Shown: positions 8,417-17,950 of the stretch, in pieces
Position numbering within the stretch: position 1 is the stretch's first letter
How the letters are laid out: every line of letters starts with the position of its first letter
From: Pseudoxanthomonas suwonensis
Lineage (GTDB): Bacteria > Pseudomonadota > Gammaproteobacteria > Xanthomonadales > Xanthomonadaceae
Reading direction: 5' to 3'
Length of the DNA: 64,000 nucleotides
Assembly: GCA_003240695.1 (NCBI GenBank)
Contig: QFNC01000009.1
Location: 34,341 to 98,340 of the forward strand
The notes under the pieces: model-generated
What the model was told of the DNA's origin: nothing
What the model saw: the letters and a program-made list of their open reading frames with translations, nothing else
Database searches by the model: none
Translations under genes and position numbers: made by a program

Positions 8417-10789
8417 ATGTCGAATGCAGTACTTGTAAGACGTGCCGCCGTGCTCGGTGCTGGCGTGATGGGCGCGCAGATCGCGGCGCACCTGACCAAT
8501 GCCGGCGTGGACACCGTGCTCTTTGACCTGCCGGCGAAGGACGGCGACCCCAACGGCGTGGTGAACAAGGCCATCGCCAACCTAAGCAAGCTGTCCCCCG
8601 CGCCGCTGGCCAGCAAGTCGCTGGCGGCCGCCATCACCCCGGCCAACTACGACACCGGCCTGGAGCAGCTGCGCCACTGCGACCTGATCATCGAGGCGAT
8701 CGCCGAACGGATGGACTGGAAGCAGGATCTGTACCGCAAAATCGCCGACTTCGTGCCCGAGCATGCAATTCTGGCCAGCAACACATCCGGCTTGGGAATC
8801 AACAAGTTGTCGGATGTTCTTCCTGAGAAACTTCAACCCCGATTCTGCGGGGTTCACTTCTTCAATCCGCCGCGCTACATGCATCTGGCGGAACTGATTC
8901 CTGCCCGTCGCACCGACCCGGCAGTGCTGGAAGGGCTGGAGACCTTCCTGACCAGCACCCTCGGCAAGGGCGTGGTGTACGCGCGCGACACGCCAAATTT
9001 CATCGGCAACCGCATCGGCGTGTTCTCGATCCTGGCCACAATGCACCACACCGATGCGTTCGGACTGGGCTTCGATACGGTGGATGCGCTGACCGGCCCG
9101 GCGATCGGCCGGCCCAAATCCGCCACTTACCGCACCGCCGACGTGGTCGGGCTGGACACCATGGCCCATGTCATCAAGACCATGGCCGACACCCTGCCCA
9201 ACGACCCCTGGCACCGCTATTTCCAGGCGCCGAAATGGCTGACCGCGCTGATCGAGAAGGGCGCACTGGGCCAGAAGACCGGCGCCGGCATCTACAGCAA
9301 GCGCGGCAAGGACATCGGGGTGCTGGACCTGCAGGCGCAGGATTACCGGCCCAGCCAGCAGGACGTCGATCCGGAAGTCGGCGCGATCCTGAAGGAAAAG
9401 GATCCGGCCAAGAAGTTCGCCGCGCTGCGCGCCAGCCAGCACCCACAGGCGCAGTTCCTGTGGGCGGTGTTCCGCGACCTGTTCCACTACAGCGCCTACC
9501 ACCTGGCCGACATCGCCGAAACCGCCCGCGACGTGGATCTGGCCATCCGCTGGGGTTACGGCTGGTCGCTGGGGCCGTTCGAGACTTGGCAGGCCGCCGG
9601 CTGGAAGCAGGTGGCCGACTGGATCGCCGAGGACATCGTGGCCGGCAAGGCCATGAGCAGCGAACCCCTGCCCGACTGGGTGTTCGATGGCCGTGACGGC
9701 GTGCACGCGGCCGATGGCAGCTACAGCCCCGGCAAGAATGCCAAGCTGCCCCGCTCCGCCCTGCCGGTGTACAAGCGCCAGCGCTTTCCCGATCCGCTGC
9801 TGGGCGAACGCGCCGATCCGGGCGAAACGGTGTTCGAGAACGACGGCCTGCGCATGTGGCACGACGGCGACGACGTGGCCGTGGTCAGCTTCAAGACCAA
9901 GATGCACACCGTGAACGACGCGGTCATCGACGGCCTGCAGGACGCCGTGGCCCGTGCCGAGCGCGGTTTCAAGGGTCTGGTGGTGTGGCAGCACAAGGAA
10001 CCGTTCTCGGCCGGCGCCGACCTGTCCGGTGCGCTGGGCCTGCTGCAGGCCGGAAAAATGGATGCCTTCGAAGCCATGGTGGCCAATTTCCAGAATGCCA
10101 GCCAGGCGATCAAGTACGCGCTGGTGCCGGTGGTGACCGCGGTGCGCGGCCTGGCGTTGGGCGGCGGCTGCGAATTCCAGATGCACAGCGCCAGGACCGT
10201 GGCCGGACTGGAAAGCTACATCGGACTGGTGGAAGCCGGCGTGGGCCTGCTTCCGGCCGGTGGCGGCCTGAAGGAACTGGCGGTACGTGCTTCCGAGGCC
10301 GCCGGCGCCAATGGTCCGGTGTTCGACGAACTGAAGAAGGTGTTCGAGACCGTGGCGATGGCCAAGGTGTCCACCTCGGCGGTGGAAGCGAAGGAGCTGG
10401 GCCTGCTGCGTCCGCAGGACACGGTGGTGTTCAACGCCTACGAACTGCTGCACATCGCCAAGGGCCAGGCCACGATGCTGGCCGACGCCGGCTACCGGCC
10501 GCCGCGGCCGGCGCGCCAGATCCGTGTGGCAGGCGACGTGGGCATCGCCACCTTCAAGATGCTGCTGGTCAACATGCGCGAAGGCCGTTTCATCAGTCCT
10601 TATGACGAGGAAATCGCCACCCGGATCGCAACCGTGCTGTGCGGCGGCAATGTCGACCGCAACAGCATCGTCGACGAGGACTGGCTGCTGGCACTGGAGC
10701 GCAAGCACTTCGTGGAACTGGCGCAGCAGCCGAAAACCCAGGAACGCGTGGCGCACATGCTGAAGACCGGCAAGCCGCTGCGCAACTGA
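8417..10789 (+). CDS. fadN: 3-hydroxyacyl-CoA dehydrogenase / enoyl-CoA hydratase (FadN-type)
   Basis: Bifunctional beta-oxidation enzyme of 790 residues. The dehydrogenase domain comes first: NAD-binding loop LGAGVMGAQIAA near residue 13, then SNTSGLGINKL and CGVHFFNPPRYMHL with the catalytic His. The C-terminal half is a crotonase domain (about 470-700) with EPFSAGADLSGAL and LGGGCEFQMH oxyanion-hole segments. This dehydrogenase-first order matches Bacillus FadN rather than E. coli FadB, where the hydratase comes first. It is followed after 20 bases by a thiolase, so hydration, dehydrogenation and thiolysis are supplied by one transcript. The symbol is by architecture; local annotations may say fadB. 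Confidence 0.88.
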   Translation: MSNAVLVRRAAVLGAGVMGAQIAAHLTNAGVDTVLFDLPAKDGDPNGVVNKAIANLSKLSPAPLASKSLAAAITPANYDTGLEQLRHCDLIIEAIAERMDWKQDLYRKIADFVPEHAILASNTSGLGINKLSDVLPEKLQPRFCGVHFFNPPRYMHLAELIPARRTDPAVLEGLETFLTSTLGKGVVYARDTPNFIGNRIGVFSILATMHHTDAFGLGFDTVDALTGPAIGRPKSATYRTADVVGLDTMAHVIKTMADTLPNDPWHRYFQAPKWLTALIEKGALGQKTGAGIYSKRGKDIGVLDLQAQDYRPSQQDVDPEVGAILKEKDPAKKFAALRASQHPQAQFLWAVFRDLFHYSAYHLADIAETARDVDLAIRWGYGWSLGPFETWQAAGWKQVADWIAEDIVAGKAMSSEPLPDWVFDGRDGVHAADGSYSPGKNAKLPRSALPVYKRQRFPDPLLGERADPGETVFENDGLRMWHDGDDVAVVSFKTKMHTVNDAVIDGLQDAVARAERGFKGLVVWQHKEPFSAGADLSGALGLLQAGKMDAFEAMVANFQNASQAIKYALVPVVTAVRGLALGGGCEFQMHSARTVAGLESYIGLVEAGVGLLPAGGGLKELAVRASEAAGANGPVFDELKKVFETVAMAKVSTSAVEAKELGLLRPQDTVVFNAYELLHIAKGQATMLADAGYRPPRPARQIRVAGDVGIATFKMLLVNMREGRFISPYDEEIATRIATVLCGGNVDRNSIVDEDWLLALERKHFVELAQQPKTQERVAHMLKTGKPLRN

Positions 10790-10809
10790 TCGACGACGAG
10801 GACATCATC

Positions 10810-12015
10810 ATGAACAAGCAAATCCAAGACGCCTACATCGTCGCCGCTACCCGCACCCCGGTCGGCAAGGCACCCAAGGGCGTGTTCCGCAACACCCGTC
10901 CCGACGACCTGCTGGCCCACGTGCTGAAGGCCGTCGTGGCACAGGCCCCGGGCATCGACGTGAACCGCATCGAGGACGCGGTGATCGGCTGCGCCATGCC
11001 CGAAGGCGAGCAAGGCATGAACGTGGCCCGCATCGGCGTGCTGCTGGCCGGGCTGCCGCACACCGTGGCCGCGCAGACCATCAACCGCTTCTGCTCGTCC
11101 GGGCTGCAGGCCGTGGCCTTGGCCGCGGACCAGATCCGGCTGGGCACGGCCGACCTGGTGCTGGCCGGCGGCACCGAAAGCATGAGCATGGTGCCGATGA
11201 TGGGCCATCACCCATCGCTGTCGCCGGAGGTGTTCAACGCCGGCCACGACGCCATCGCGCTGGGCATGGGCATCACCGCCGAAAACGTGGCCGAACAGTG
11301 GAAGGTGACCCGCGAGGAGCAGGATGCCTTCGCGCTGGCCTCGCACCAGAAGGCACTGAAGGCGATCGCCGATGGCGCGTTCCGCAGCGAAATCAGCCCG
11401 TACGAAGTGGTCTCGCACCAACCCGATCTGGCCGGCAACGTGGTGCGCCTGCGCCAGCTGCTGGTGGAAAACGACGAAGGCCCGCGTGCCGACACCACCC
11501 TGGAAGGCCTGGCCAAACTGCGGCCGGTGTTCCGCAACGGCCAGTTCGGCGGTACCGTCACCGCCGGCAATTCGTCGCAGATGAGCGACGGCGCCGCAGC
11601 CGTTCTGCTCGCCTCCGAGCAGGCGATCAAGGACTACGGCCTGACCCCGCTGGCGCGCTTCGTCAGCTTCTCGGTGGCGGGCGTGAAGCCGGAGATCATG
11701 GGCATCGGTCCGATCGAGGCCATCCCCAAGGCTCTGAAGCACGCCGGACTGAGCAAGGACCAGATCGACTGGATCGAACTCAATGAAGCCTTCGCCGCGC
11801 AGGCGCTGGCGGTGATCAAGGACAGCCAGCTGGATCCGGCCAAGGTGAACCCGCTGGGTGGCGCGATTGCCTTGGGCCATCCGCTGGGCGCCACCGGCGC
11901 GGTGCGCACCGCGACCATCGTGCACGGCCTGCGCAACCGCCAGCAGAAGTACGGAATGGTGACCATGTGCATCGGCACCGGCATGGGCGCGGCGGGGATT
12001 TTCGAAGCACTGTGA
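10810..12015 (+). CDS. fadA: Acetyl-CoA C-acyltransferase (thiolase)
   Basis: Last enzyme of the beta-oxidation cycle, cleaving 3-ketoacyl-CoA. The 401-residue protein has the acyl-enzyme Cys at 95 (NRFCSSGLQAV), the GHPLGATGA motif with the catalytic His, and the C-terminal CIGTGMGAAG Cys motif. The ATG at 10810 is preceded by GAGGA at normal spacing; an upstream in-frame extension exists but lies inside the fadN-type gene and is not credible. It forms an operon with that gene and ends 27 bases before a strong terminator. Confidence 0.93.
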   Translation: MNKQIQDAYIVAATRTPVGKAPKGVFRNTRPDDLLAHVLKAVVAQAPGIDVNRIEDAVIGCAMPEGEQGMNVARIGVLLAGLPHTVAAQTINRFCSSGLQAVALAADQIRLGTADLVLAGGTESMSMVPMMGHHPSLSPEVFNAGHDAIALGMGITAENVAEQWKVTREEQDAFALASHQKALKAIADGAFRSEISPYEVVSHQPDLAGNVVRLRQLLVENDEGPRADTTLEGLAKLRPVFRNGQFGGTVTAGNSSQMSDGAAAVLLASEQAIKDYGLTPLARFVSFSVAGVKPEIMGIGPIEAIPKALKHAGLSKDQIDWIELNEAFAAQALAVIKDSQLDPAKVNPLGGAIALGHPLGATGAVRTATIVHGLRNRQQKYGMVTMCIGTGMGAAGIFEAL

Positions 12016-12041
12016 GCGGTACCGATACTGCATGACGAGAG

Positions 12042-12068
12042 AAACGGCCCGCATGGGCCGTTTTTTTT
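12042..12068 (+). terminator. Rho-independent terminator after fadA
   Basis: Nine-base-pair stem AAACGGCCC / GGGCCGTTT with loop GCAT, followed by a run of eight T. It closes the fatty-acid operon and lies just beyond the end of the convergent feo genes. Confidence 0.93.
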
Positions 12069-12103
12069 CCGTATCGGATCGCCGAAATCCGGCCAGTCCG
12101 GAT

Positions 12104-12334
12104 TCAGCCGCAACCGTTGCAGCCGCCGCACCCTGCGCTTGCTGCGGCTGCTGGAGCCAGGCGACGCCCCATCTGCTGCAGCCAGCCGGGGCGGTTCGGC
12201 CGCAGCAACCATGCCGCCACGCGCAGCCTCAACGCACGTGCGGCGCGCGGAAAACGGCTTCGAAACACGAATGCCGCACTGGCGATGACCGCCACCGCGA
12301 TCACCATGTATTGCAGGAACAGGGACGTGTCCAT
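12104..12334 (-). CDS. FeoB-associated Cys-rich small membrane protein
   Basis: Short protein of 76 residues: one N-terminal membrane span (FLQYMVIAVAVIASAAFVF), a basic middle, and a C-terminal Cys-rich tail CGGCNGCG. Such proteins are regularly found downstream of feoB and annotated as FeoB-associated or P12-like; their role in ferrous iron uptake is not established. The start ATG at 12334 overlaps the feoB stop (ATGATG with TGA inside), so translation is coupled; the ATG at 12337 is an alternative. Easily missed, because a longer out-of-frame ORF covers it. Confidence 0.8.
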   Translation of the reverse strand: MDTSLFLQYMVIAVAVIASAAFVFRSRFPRAARALRLRVAAWLLRPNRPGWLQQMGRRLAPAAAASAGCGGCNGCG

Positions 12335-14208
12335 CATCCGGCGCCCAGTGCCATGGCCACGCGGTAGGTGATGAACGCGGCGAGATAGGCCATGCCAAAC
12401 AGATAACCGGTGGCGATGGCCACCTGCTTCCACGAATGCGTTTCGCGCCGGATGGTGGCCAGGGTGGAAATGCACTGCGGCGCGTAGATGAACCACACCA
12501 GCAGCGACAAGGCGGTGGCCAGCGACCAGTCGGCGGCCAGGATCGGTTTCAGCGCCTCGGTGGCGGCGGCCTCGTCGGTCACCGACAGGGCATACACCGT
12601 GGCCAGCGATGACACTGCCACTTCGCGCGCGGCCATGCCCGGCACCAGCGCGATGCTGATCTGCCAGTTGAATCCCAGTGGTGCAAAGACTGCAGCCAGT
12701 ACGTGACCGATGCGGCCGGCGAAGCTGTAATCGATGGCCGGTCCGGTGAAATCCGGCGGCGGCGCGGGGAATGTCAGCAGAAACCACAGCAGCACGGTCA
12801 GCGCCAGAATGATGCCACCCACGCGCTTGAGGAAGATCATCGCCCGCTCCCACAGGCCGATCAGCAGATCGCGCGGATGCGGCACGCGGTACGAGGGCAA
12901 TTCCAGCAGCAGCAAGTGCTCGCTCCGGTCGCGCCGCCACAGTTTCATCATCCACGACACCAGCAGGGCGCTGACGATGCCGGCCATGTACAGCCCGAAC
13001 AGCACCAGGCCCTGCAGATTCAAGATTCCGGCGACCTGTCGCTGCGGGATGAAGGCGCCGATCAGCAGTGCGTACACCGGCAGCCGCGCCGAGCAGGTCA
13101 TCAGCGGCGCCACCAGGATGGTGGCCAGGCGGTCGCGGGGATCGTGGATGGAGCGTGTGGCCATGATGCCGGGCACCGCGCACGCGAAACTGGACAGCAG
13201 CGGAATGAACGACCGTCCGGACAATCCCGCACTGGCCATCAACCGGTCCAGCAGGAATGCAGCACGCGGCAGATAACCGCTTTCCTCCAACGCCAGAATG
13301 AAGGCGAACAGGATCAGGATCTGCGGCAGGAAGATCACCACCCCGCCCAACCCTGCGATCACCCCATCCACCAGCAGGCTTTGCAAAGGCCCCTCGGGCA
13401 GCCAACTGCCCACCTGACCACCCAGCCAGCCGGTTCCGGCCTCGATCAGGTCCATCAGCGGCGTGGCCCAGGCGAACACCGCCTGGAAGATCAGGAACAT
13501 CACCACAGCCAGCGCCAGAATGCCGACGACCGGATGCAGCAGCCAGCGGTCCAGGGCATCGTCGATGCGCGACGCTTCGGCAGGCGTGGACACGGCCAAT
13601 GCCATCAGCCGGCGTGTTTCGGCATGCAGATCCATTGGCGATGCCGCTTCTCCGGGCTGCGGCAGCGGCAACGTGCGTGCCCGCTCCAGCTGCTGTTCGA
13701 TGCACTCGATCAGCGCCTGCGCGCCGCCGCTGCGCACGGCCACGGTCTCCACCACCGGCATGCCCAGTTCGCGCTGCAGCAATGCGGCATCGATGCGGAT
13801 GCCGCGGCGTTCGGCCACGTCGGCCTGGTTCAGCGCCACCACCATCGGCCGGCCGAGCGCGCGCAACTCCAGCACGAAACGCAGGTGCAGGCGCAGGTTG
13901 GTGGCATCCACCACGCACACCAGCAGGTCCGGGACCGGTTCGCCGGGATAGAAGCCGCGGCACACGTCGCGTGCGATGGCTTCCTCCAGGCTGGCCGGCT
14001 GCAGGCTGTACGCACCGGGCAGATCCAGCACCGCATAACTGCGGCCGGACGCTGTCTGCAGGCGGCCTTCCTTGCGCTCCACGGTCACGCCGGTGTAGTT
14101 GGCCACCTTCTGCCGGCTGCCGGTCAACTGGTTGAACAGCGCCGTCTTGCCGCTGTTGGGATTGCCGATCAGGGCCAGCCTGGGCACGGGTGAGACATCC
14201 GCCGTCAC
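12334..14208 (-). CDS. feoB: Ferrous iron transporter FeoB
   Basis: Inner-membrane Fe(II) transporter of 624 residues with a cytoplasmic G-protein domain. G1 is GNPNSGKTALFNQLTG (residues ~14-29), switch I TGVTVERKEG, G3 DLPGAYSL and G4 NQAD. The membrane domain follows from about residue 220 with the two Gate regions (SFACAVPGIMATRSI and related). At 624 residues it is shorter than E. coli FeoB (about 770) but typical for xanthomonads. It overlaps feoA by 4 bases (ATGA). Expression is probably iron-repressed through Fur, judging by the box upstream of feoA. Confidence 0.95.
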   Translation of the reverse strand: MTADVSPVPRLALIGNPNSGKTALFNQLTGSRQKVANYTGVTVERKEGRLQTASGRSYAVLDLPGAYSLQPASLEEAIARDVCRGFYPGEPVPDLLVCVVDATNLRLHLRFVLELRALGRPMVVALNQADVAERRGIRIDAALLQRELGMPVVETVAVRSGGAQALIECIEQQLERARTLPLPQPGEAASPMDLHAETRRLMALAVSTPAEASRIDDALDRWLLHPVVGILALAVVMFLIFQAVFAWATPLMDLIEAGTGWLGGQVGSWLPEGPLQSLLVDGVIAGLGGVVIFLPQILILFAFILALEESGYLPRAAFLLDRLMASAGLSGRSFIPLLSSFACAVPGIMATRSIHDPRDRLATILVAPLMTCSARLPVYALLIGAFIPQRQVAGILNLQGLVLFGLYMAGIVSALLVSWMMKLWRRDRSEHLLLLELPSYRVPHPRDLLIGLWERAMIFLKRVGGIILALTVLLWFLLTFPAPPPDFTGPAIDYSFAGRIGHVLAAVFAPLGFNWQISIALVPGMAAREVAVSSLATVYALSVTDEAAATEALKPILAADWSLATALSLLVWFIYAPQCISTLATIRRETHSWKQVAIATGYLFGMAYLAAFITYRVAMALGAG

Positions 14209-14456
14209 GACCCGTCTCCGATGTCCAGCGTCACCTGCACGCGCGCCGCTTCGCTGCGCCGCAACGCGAACCGCGTGTTGCCGATCTGCACCAGCAAGGG
14301 TTCCGCCCCGAACGGTCCGGCGGCGGTCACCTTCACGGATTCGCCGGCAACGAACCCCAGTTCGCCCAGACGGCGGGCGATGCCGTCGTTGTCGCCGGTG
14401 GCGGTCACCTCATCCACGATGGCCGGACGGTGGCGAGGAAGCTCGGTCAGGTTCAC
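14205..14456 (-). CDS. feoA: Ferrous iron transport protein FeoA
   Basis: 83-residue cytoplasmic SH3-like protein that interacts with FeoB. The sequence contains LGELGFVAGESVKVTAAGPF and LLVQIGNTRFALRRSEAARV, the typical FeoA core with its conserved ALRR..A ending. I place the start at the GTG at 14456 (reading VNLTELPRHRPAIVDEV), because homologues start with MNLxELP; the longer open frame upstream has no support. It is the first gene of feoA-feoB-small protein, and the leader is short. Confidence 0.85.
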   Translation of the reverse strand: MNLTELPRHRPAIVDEVTATGDNDGIARRLGELGFVAGESVKVTAAGPFGAEPLLVQIGNTRFALRRSEAARVQVTLDIGDGS

Positions 14457-14469
14457 GTCGCGCGGAAAA

Positions 14470-14489
14470 TAGGAATGGTTCTCAATTGT
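14470..14489 (-). promoter_or_regulatory. Fur-like box overlapping the feoA -10 region
   Basis: Read on the minus strand the segment is ACAATTGAGAACCATTCCTA, close to the Fur box half-site pattern (AATGAGAATCATT). A -10-like TACAAT overlaps its upstream end, so Fur-Fe(II) bound there would block transcription of feoAB. The site ends 14 bases before the GTG start. The fur gene itself is at 53.6-54.0 kb of the window. Confidence 0.5.
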
Positions 14490-14543
14490 AGCACCACCGT
14501 GCCCTGCATGAGTTGCGGGTGCCACGGCGTTTATGATGGGTCG

Positions 14544-15350
14544 ATGACCGATCGCATCCTGCCCTCCGCCCTGCGCGACAGCCTGCAACTGGACCTTGCC
14601 GACCAGGTCGCCACGTTGCGGCTGAATCGCCCGCAGCTGCACAACGCCTTCGACGATGGACTGATCGATGCCCTGACCGGCTGCCTGCAACGTCTGGGCG
14701 CGGATGCCGACATCAGGGCGGTGGTGCTGGCCGGCAACGGCGCGTCGTTTTCCGCTGGCGCCGATCTGCACTGGATGCAGCGCATGGCCGCGGCAGACGA
14801 AGCCGAAAACCGTCGCGATGCGCTTGCGCTGGCCCGGTTGATGCGGGTGCTGGATGAACTGCCCAAACCCACCGTTGCCCGCGTGCATGGTGCAGCGTTC
14901 GGCGGCGGCGTGGGCCTGATCGCCTGCTGCGACATCGCCATCGGCGTGCCCGAAGCCCGGTTCGGCCTGACCGAAGCCCGACTGGGCCTGCTGCCGGCGG
15001 TGATTTCGCCCTACGTGATCCGCGCCATCGGCAGCCGCAGCGCGCGCCGCTACTTCGCCACGGCAGAGCGCTTCGACGCATCCGAAGCCCTGCGCATCGG
15101 CCTGCTGCATCAGGTGGTGGATGCCGCACAGCTGGATGCCGCCGTGCAGCGACAGCTCGATCTGCTGCGCAAGGCCGGGCCGCTGGCCACTGCAAGTGCC
15201 AAGCAACTCGTGCGCGATGTGCTCGCCCATGCTGACACCGATCGCCATGATGCCGACAACGCTGCGTTGATCGCGCGCCTGCGCGTTTCGCCTGAGGGAC
15301 AGGAAGGCATCGGCGCGTTCCTTGAGAAGCGGCCCGCGGCGTGGCAATAG
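14544..15350 (+). CDS. liuC: Methylglutaconyl-CoA hydratase (LiuC-type enoyl-CoA hydratase)
   Basis: Crotonase-fold enzyme of 268 residues with the two oxyanion-hole segments GNGASFSAGADLHWM and HGAAFGGGVGLIACCDI. General crotonases act on many acyl-CoAs. The assignment to methylglutaconyl-CoA hydration in leucine breakdown rests on the following liuD and liuE genes. The ATG at 14544 gives MTDRILPSAL; the long upstream extension in this frame overlaps feoA and is not coding. It is divergent from feoA, with 87 bases between them. Confidence 0.85.
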   Translation: MTDRILPSALRDSLQLDLADQVATLRLNRPQLHNAFDDGLIDALTGCLQRLGADADIRAVVLAGNGASFSAGADLHWMQRMAAADEAENRRDALALARLMRVLDELPKPTVARVHGAAFGGGVGLIACCDIAIGVPEARFGLTEARLGLLPAVISPYVIRAIGSRSARRYFATAERFDASEALRIGLLHQVVDAAQLDAAVQRQLDLLRKAGPLATASAKQLVRDVLAHADTDRHDADNAALIARLRVSPEGQEGIGAFLEKRPAAWQ

Positions 15351-15386
15351 AATGAATCCGACCCAATCCCTCGCATCGCCATCGCC

Positions 15387-15923
15387 ATGACCACCGAAAC
15401 CTACCGCATCGACATCAACCGCACCAAGATCGTCCTGTCCGTCATCGTCCTGTTCGCGCTGGCAATAGGCTCGATATGGATGTGGATGCGCGGCCCTTCT
15501 CCGGATGCCGTGTTTCCGTTGCACCGCAGCCCCACAGCGCATCTGATCACGAGCATCTGCGGTGTCGTGTTCGGGATCGGCTTCGGTGCCCTCGGGCTGC
15601 GCAGGCTGATGACCAGCGAACCACCCTTGATGCTCAACCCGCAGGCCTTGTACATGAACATCGACGGCTTCCGAATCCCCTGGACCGACATCGAGGCGAT
15701 CGAGTCGGTCGAGCACGACGCCGGGCCGGGCTATGTCGTGCGGCTGAAGAATCCGCAGAAGTTCCTGGACGAGCATGCCGATCATCGCAACGCCCGTGCG
15801 CTGAAGGAAGCCAACTGGACGCTCGGTACGCCCATCGTGTTCTACATTTCCGGATTGAACATGGACCGGGAGAAGTTCGAGCGCGTGGCTACCGGATACA
15901 TGGCTCGCGCCGCCAACGAGTGA
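15387..15923 (+). CDS. Two-TM membrane protein of unknown function (STM3941-like)
   Basis: 178-residue protein with two hydrophobic segments (about 16-33, VIVLFALAIGSIWMW; and 54-70, SICGVVFGIGFGALGL) and a C-terminal soluble part with GFRIPWTDIEAIESVEHDAG. That layout is like the PH-like/STM3941 family of small membrane proteins, but the match is from memory and weak. It sits between liuC and liuD, three bases before the liuD ATG, so it is cotranscribed with leucine degradation genes though no link in function is evident. Confidence 0.65.
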   Translation: MTTETYRIDINRTKIVLSVIVLFALAIGSIWMWMRGPSPDAVFPLHRSPTAHLITSICGVVFGIGFGALGLRRLMTSEPPLMLNPQALYMNIDGFRIPWTDIEAIESVEHDAGPGYVVRLKNPQKFLDEHADHRNARALKEANWTLGTPIVFYISGLNMDREKFERVATGYMARAANE

Positions 15924-15925
15924 AC

Positions 15926-17950
15926 ATGTTCGCCTCCATCCTCATCGCCAACCGCGGCGAAATCGCCTGCCGCATCATCCGCACCTGTCGCCGGCTGGGC
16001 ATCCGCACCATCGCGGTGTACTCGCAGGCCGATGCCGATGCACAGCACGTGCGCCTGGCCGATGCGGCCTACCCCATCGGTGGGCCACGCCCGCAGGACA
16101 GCTACCTGCGCGGCGATGCGATCCTGCAGGCCGCCCGGGACAGCGGCGCGCAGGCCATCCATCCCGGTTACGGATTCCTCAGCGAAAACGCCGACTTTGC
16201 CGAGGCGGTCGAAGCCGCCGGCCTGGTGTTCATCGGACCAAGCTCCGCCAGCATGCGCGCGATGGGCAGCAAGGCCGGCGCCAAGGAACTGATGGCCGCC
16301 GCCGGCGTGCCGGTGGTGCCGGGCTACACCGGCCAGGACCAGTCGCTGGCCACGCTGCAGCGCGAGGCCGACCGCATCGGCTACCCGTTGATGATCAAGG
16401 CCGCGCACGGTGGAGGCGGCAAGGGCATGCGCATCGTGCGCGAGGCAGCCGAATTCGCGGCGAACCTGGAAAGCTGCCAGCGCGAGGCCGCCAACGCCTT
16501 CGGCCGCGACCGGGTGCTGCTGGAACGCTACATCGAGCAGCCGCGCCACATCGAGATCCAGATCTTCGGCGACCATCACGGCGGCCTAATCCATCTGAAC
16601 GAGCGCGAATGCTCGGCGCAACGGCGCTACCAGAAGGTGCTGGAGGAATCCCCTTCCCCGTTCCTCACCCCCGAACTGCGCCAGGCCATGGGCGCGGCCG
16701 GCGTGCTGGCGGGCCAGGCGATCGACTACGCCAATGCCGGTACGGTGGAATTCATCGTCGGCCAGGACGGCCGGTTCTATTTGATGGAAATCAACACCCG
16801 CTTGCAGGTGGAACATCCGGTCACCGAGCTGGTGTCCGGCCTGGATCTGGTGGAATGGCAGCTGCGCGTGGCCGCGGGGGAACCACTGCCGCTGCGGCAG
16901 GAGCAGATCGCGCAGCACGGCCATGCCATCGAAGTGCGCCTGTATGCCGAAGACCCGGAAGCCGGCTTCCTGCCCGGTTCGGGCGTGCTGACCCGGCTGC
17001 GGCTGCCGCAGCCGTCCGCACACGTACGCGTGGATGCCGGCGTGATGGAAGGCGACACGGTCAGCATCTTCTACGATCCGATGATCGCCAAGCTCATCGT
17101 GCACGACGCTGACCGGCCACGCGCCCTGGCACGCCTGCGCGAGGCGCTGATGCACACCGAGGTGCAGGGGCCGAAATCGAACATCGCCTTCCTGGAACGC
17201 CTGGTGCGGCACCCGGCAGTCGTGGAAGGCCGCATCGACACCGGGTTTCTCGACCGCCATCCGGACCTGGGCGCAGCCGATGCCGCGGAAGCCGGTATCG
17301 ATGCACGCGTTGCCGCAGCGGCCGTGGTGCAGCTGCTGCGCCAGGAAGCCATGCAGGCTGCCACCGCTGCACAGTCGGACGATCCGATCTCGCCGTGGCG
17401 CCTGGCCGATGGCTGGCGCCTGAGCGGTGAAGGCCGGCGGCAGCTGGCTTTCGAGATCGGCAGGCGCGTGGTGAACCTGCAGGCAGCGGGCAGCAACGGA
17501 CGCTATCGGCTGCACGCGGACGGCCGCGACGTCCAGGTGGATGGCGCACATCTGGCCGACGGCTGGCTTGGCCTGCGCATGGATGGCGTGGCCCGACGGT
17601 TTCGCGTGGGTGGCGACGACGATACCCTGATCGTGCACGATGGCGAGCGGCGTCTGCTGCTGCATCCGCGCCCGGTGTACAAGCCTGCGGCACAGGCCGT
17701 GGCTGGAGGCGATGATCGGATCACCGCACCGATGCCCGGACGAGTGGTGGTGGTGAAGGTCCAGCCGGGTGATACTGTCGGCATTGGCCAGGAACTGCTG
17801 GTGCTGGAGGCGATGAAGATGGAATTGAGCCTGAAATCCCCACGCGACGGCATCGTGGCCGAGGTGCGTGCAGCCGAGGGCGATTTCGCGGATGCGGATG
17901 CGGCGCTGGTGCTGCTGGAACAGCCGAATCACGCAGGAGACGCCCCATGA
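15926..17950 (+). CDS. liuD: Methylcrotonoyl-CoA carboxylase, biotin-carrying alpha subunit
   Basis: Biotin carboxylase/biotin carrier of 674 residues. The N-terminal part has SILIANRGEIACRI, the ATP-grasp Gly-rich loop AAHGGGGKGMRIV and the INTRLQVEHPVTE motif. The C-terminal biotinyl domain has EAMKMELS, with the biotinylated Lys at about 631. Together with the LiuB beta subunit it carboxylates 3-methylcrotonyl-CoA. The neighbours liuC and liuE decide this call over acetyl- or propionyl-CoA carboxylase. The partner gene liuB lies 33 kb further on. The start ATG (MFASILIANRG) matches homologues. Confidence 0.93.
   Translation: MFASILIANRGEIACRIIRTCRRLGIRTIAVYSQADADAQHVRLADAAYPIGGPRPQDSYLRGDAILQAARDSGAQAIHPGYGFLSENADFAEAVEAAGLVFIGPSSASMRAMGSKAGAKELMAAAGVPVVPGYTGQDQSLATLQREADRIGYPLMIKAAHGGGGKGMRIVREAAEFAANLESCQREAANAFGRDRVLLERYIEQPRHIEIQIFGDHHGGLIHLNERECSAQRRYQKVLEESPSPFLTPELRQAMGAAGVLAGQAIDYANAGTVEFIVGQDGRFYLMEINTRLQVEHPVTELVSGLDLVEWQLRVAAGEPLPLRQEQIAQHGHAIEVRLYAEDPEAGFLPGSGVLTRLRLPQPSAHVRVDAGVMEGDTVSIFYDPMIAKLIVHDADRPRALARLREALMHTEVQGPKSNIAFLERLVRHPAVVEGRIDTGFLDRHPDLGAADAAEAGIDARVAAAAVVQLLRQEAMQAATAAQSDDPISPWRLADGWRLSGEGRRQLAFEIGRRVVNLQAAGSNGRYRLHADGRDVQVDGAHLADGWLGLRMDGVARRFRVGGDDDTLIVHDGERRLLLHPRPVYKPAAQAVAGGDDRITAPMPGRVVVVKVQPGDTVGIGQELLVLEAMKMELSLKSPRDGIVAEVRAAEGDFADADAALVLLEQPNHAGDAP

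Noticed and set aside
8582..10756. 724-codon minus-strand frame opposite the FadN-type gene
   Set aside because: His/Gln/Gly-rich shadow of a high-GC gene; no domain, while the plus strand has a complete conserved enzyme.
12104..13963. Long 619-codon minus-strand frame over feoB
   Set aside because: It is out of frame with the well-conserved FeoB. Only its last 76 codons, after the feoB stop, are a real gene.
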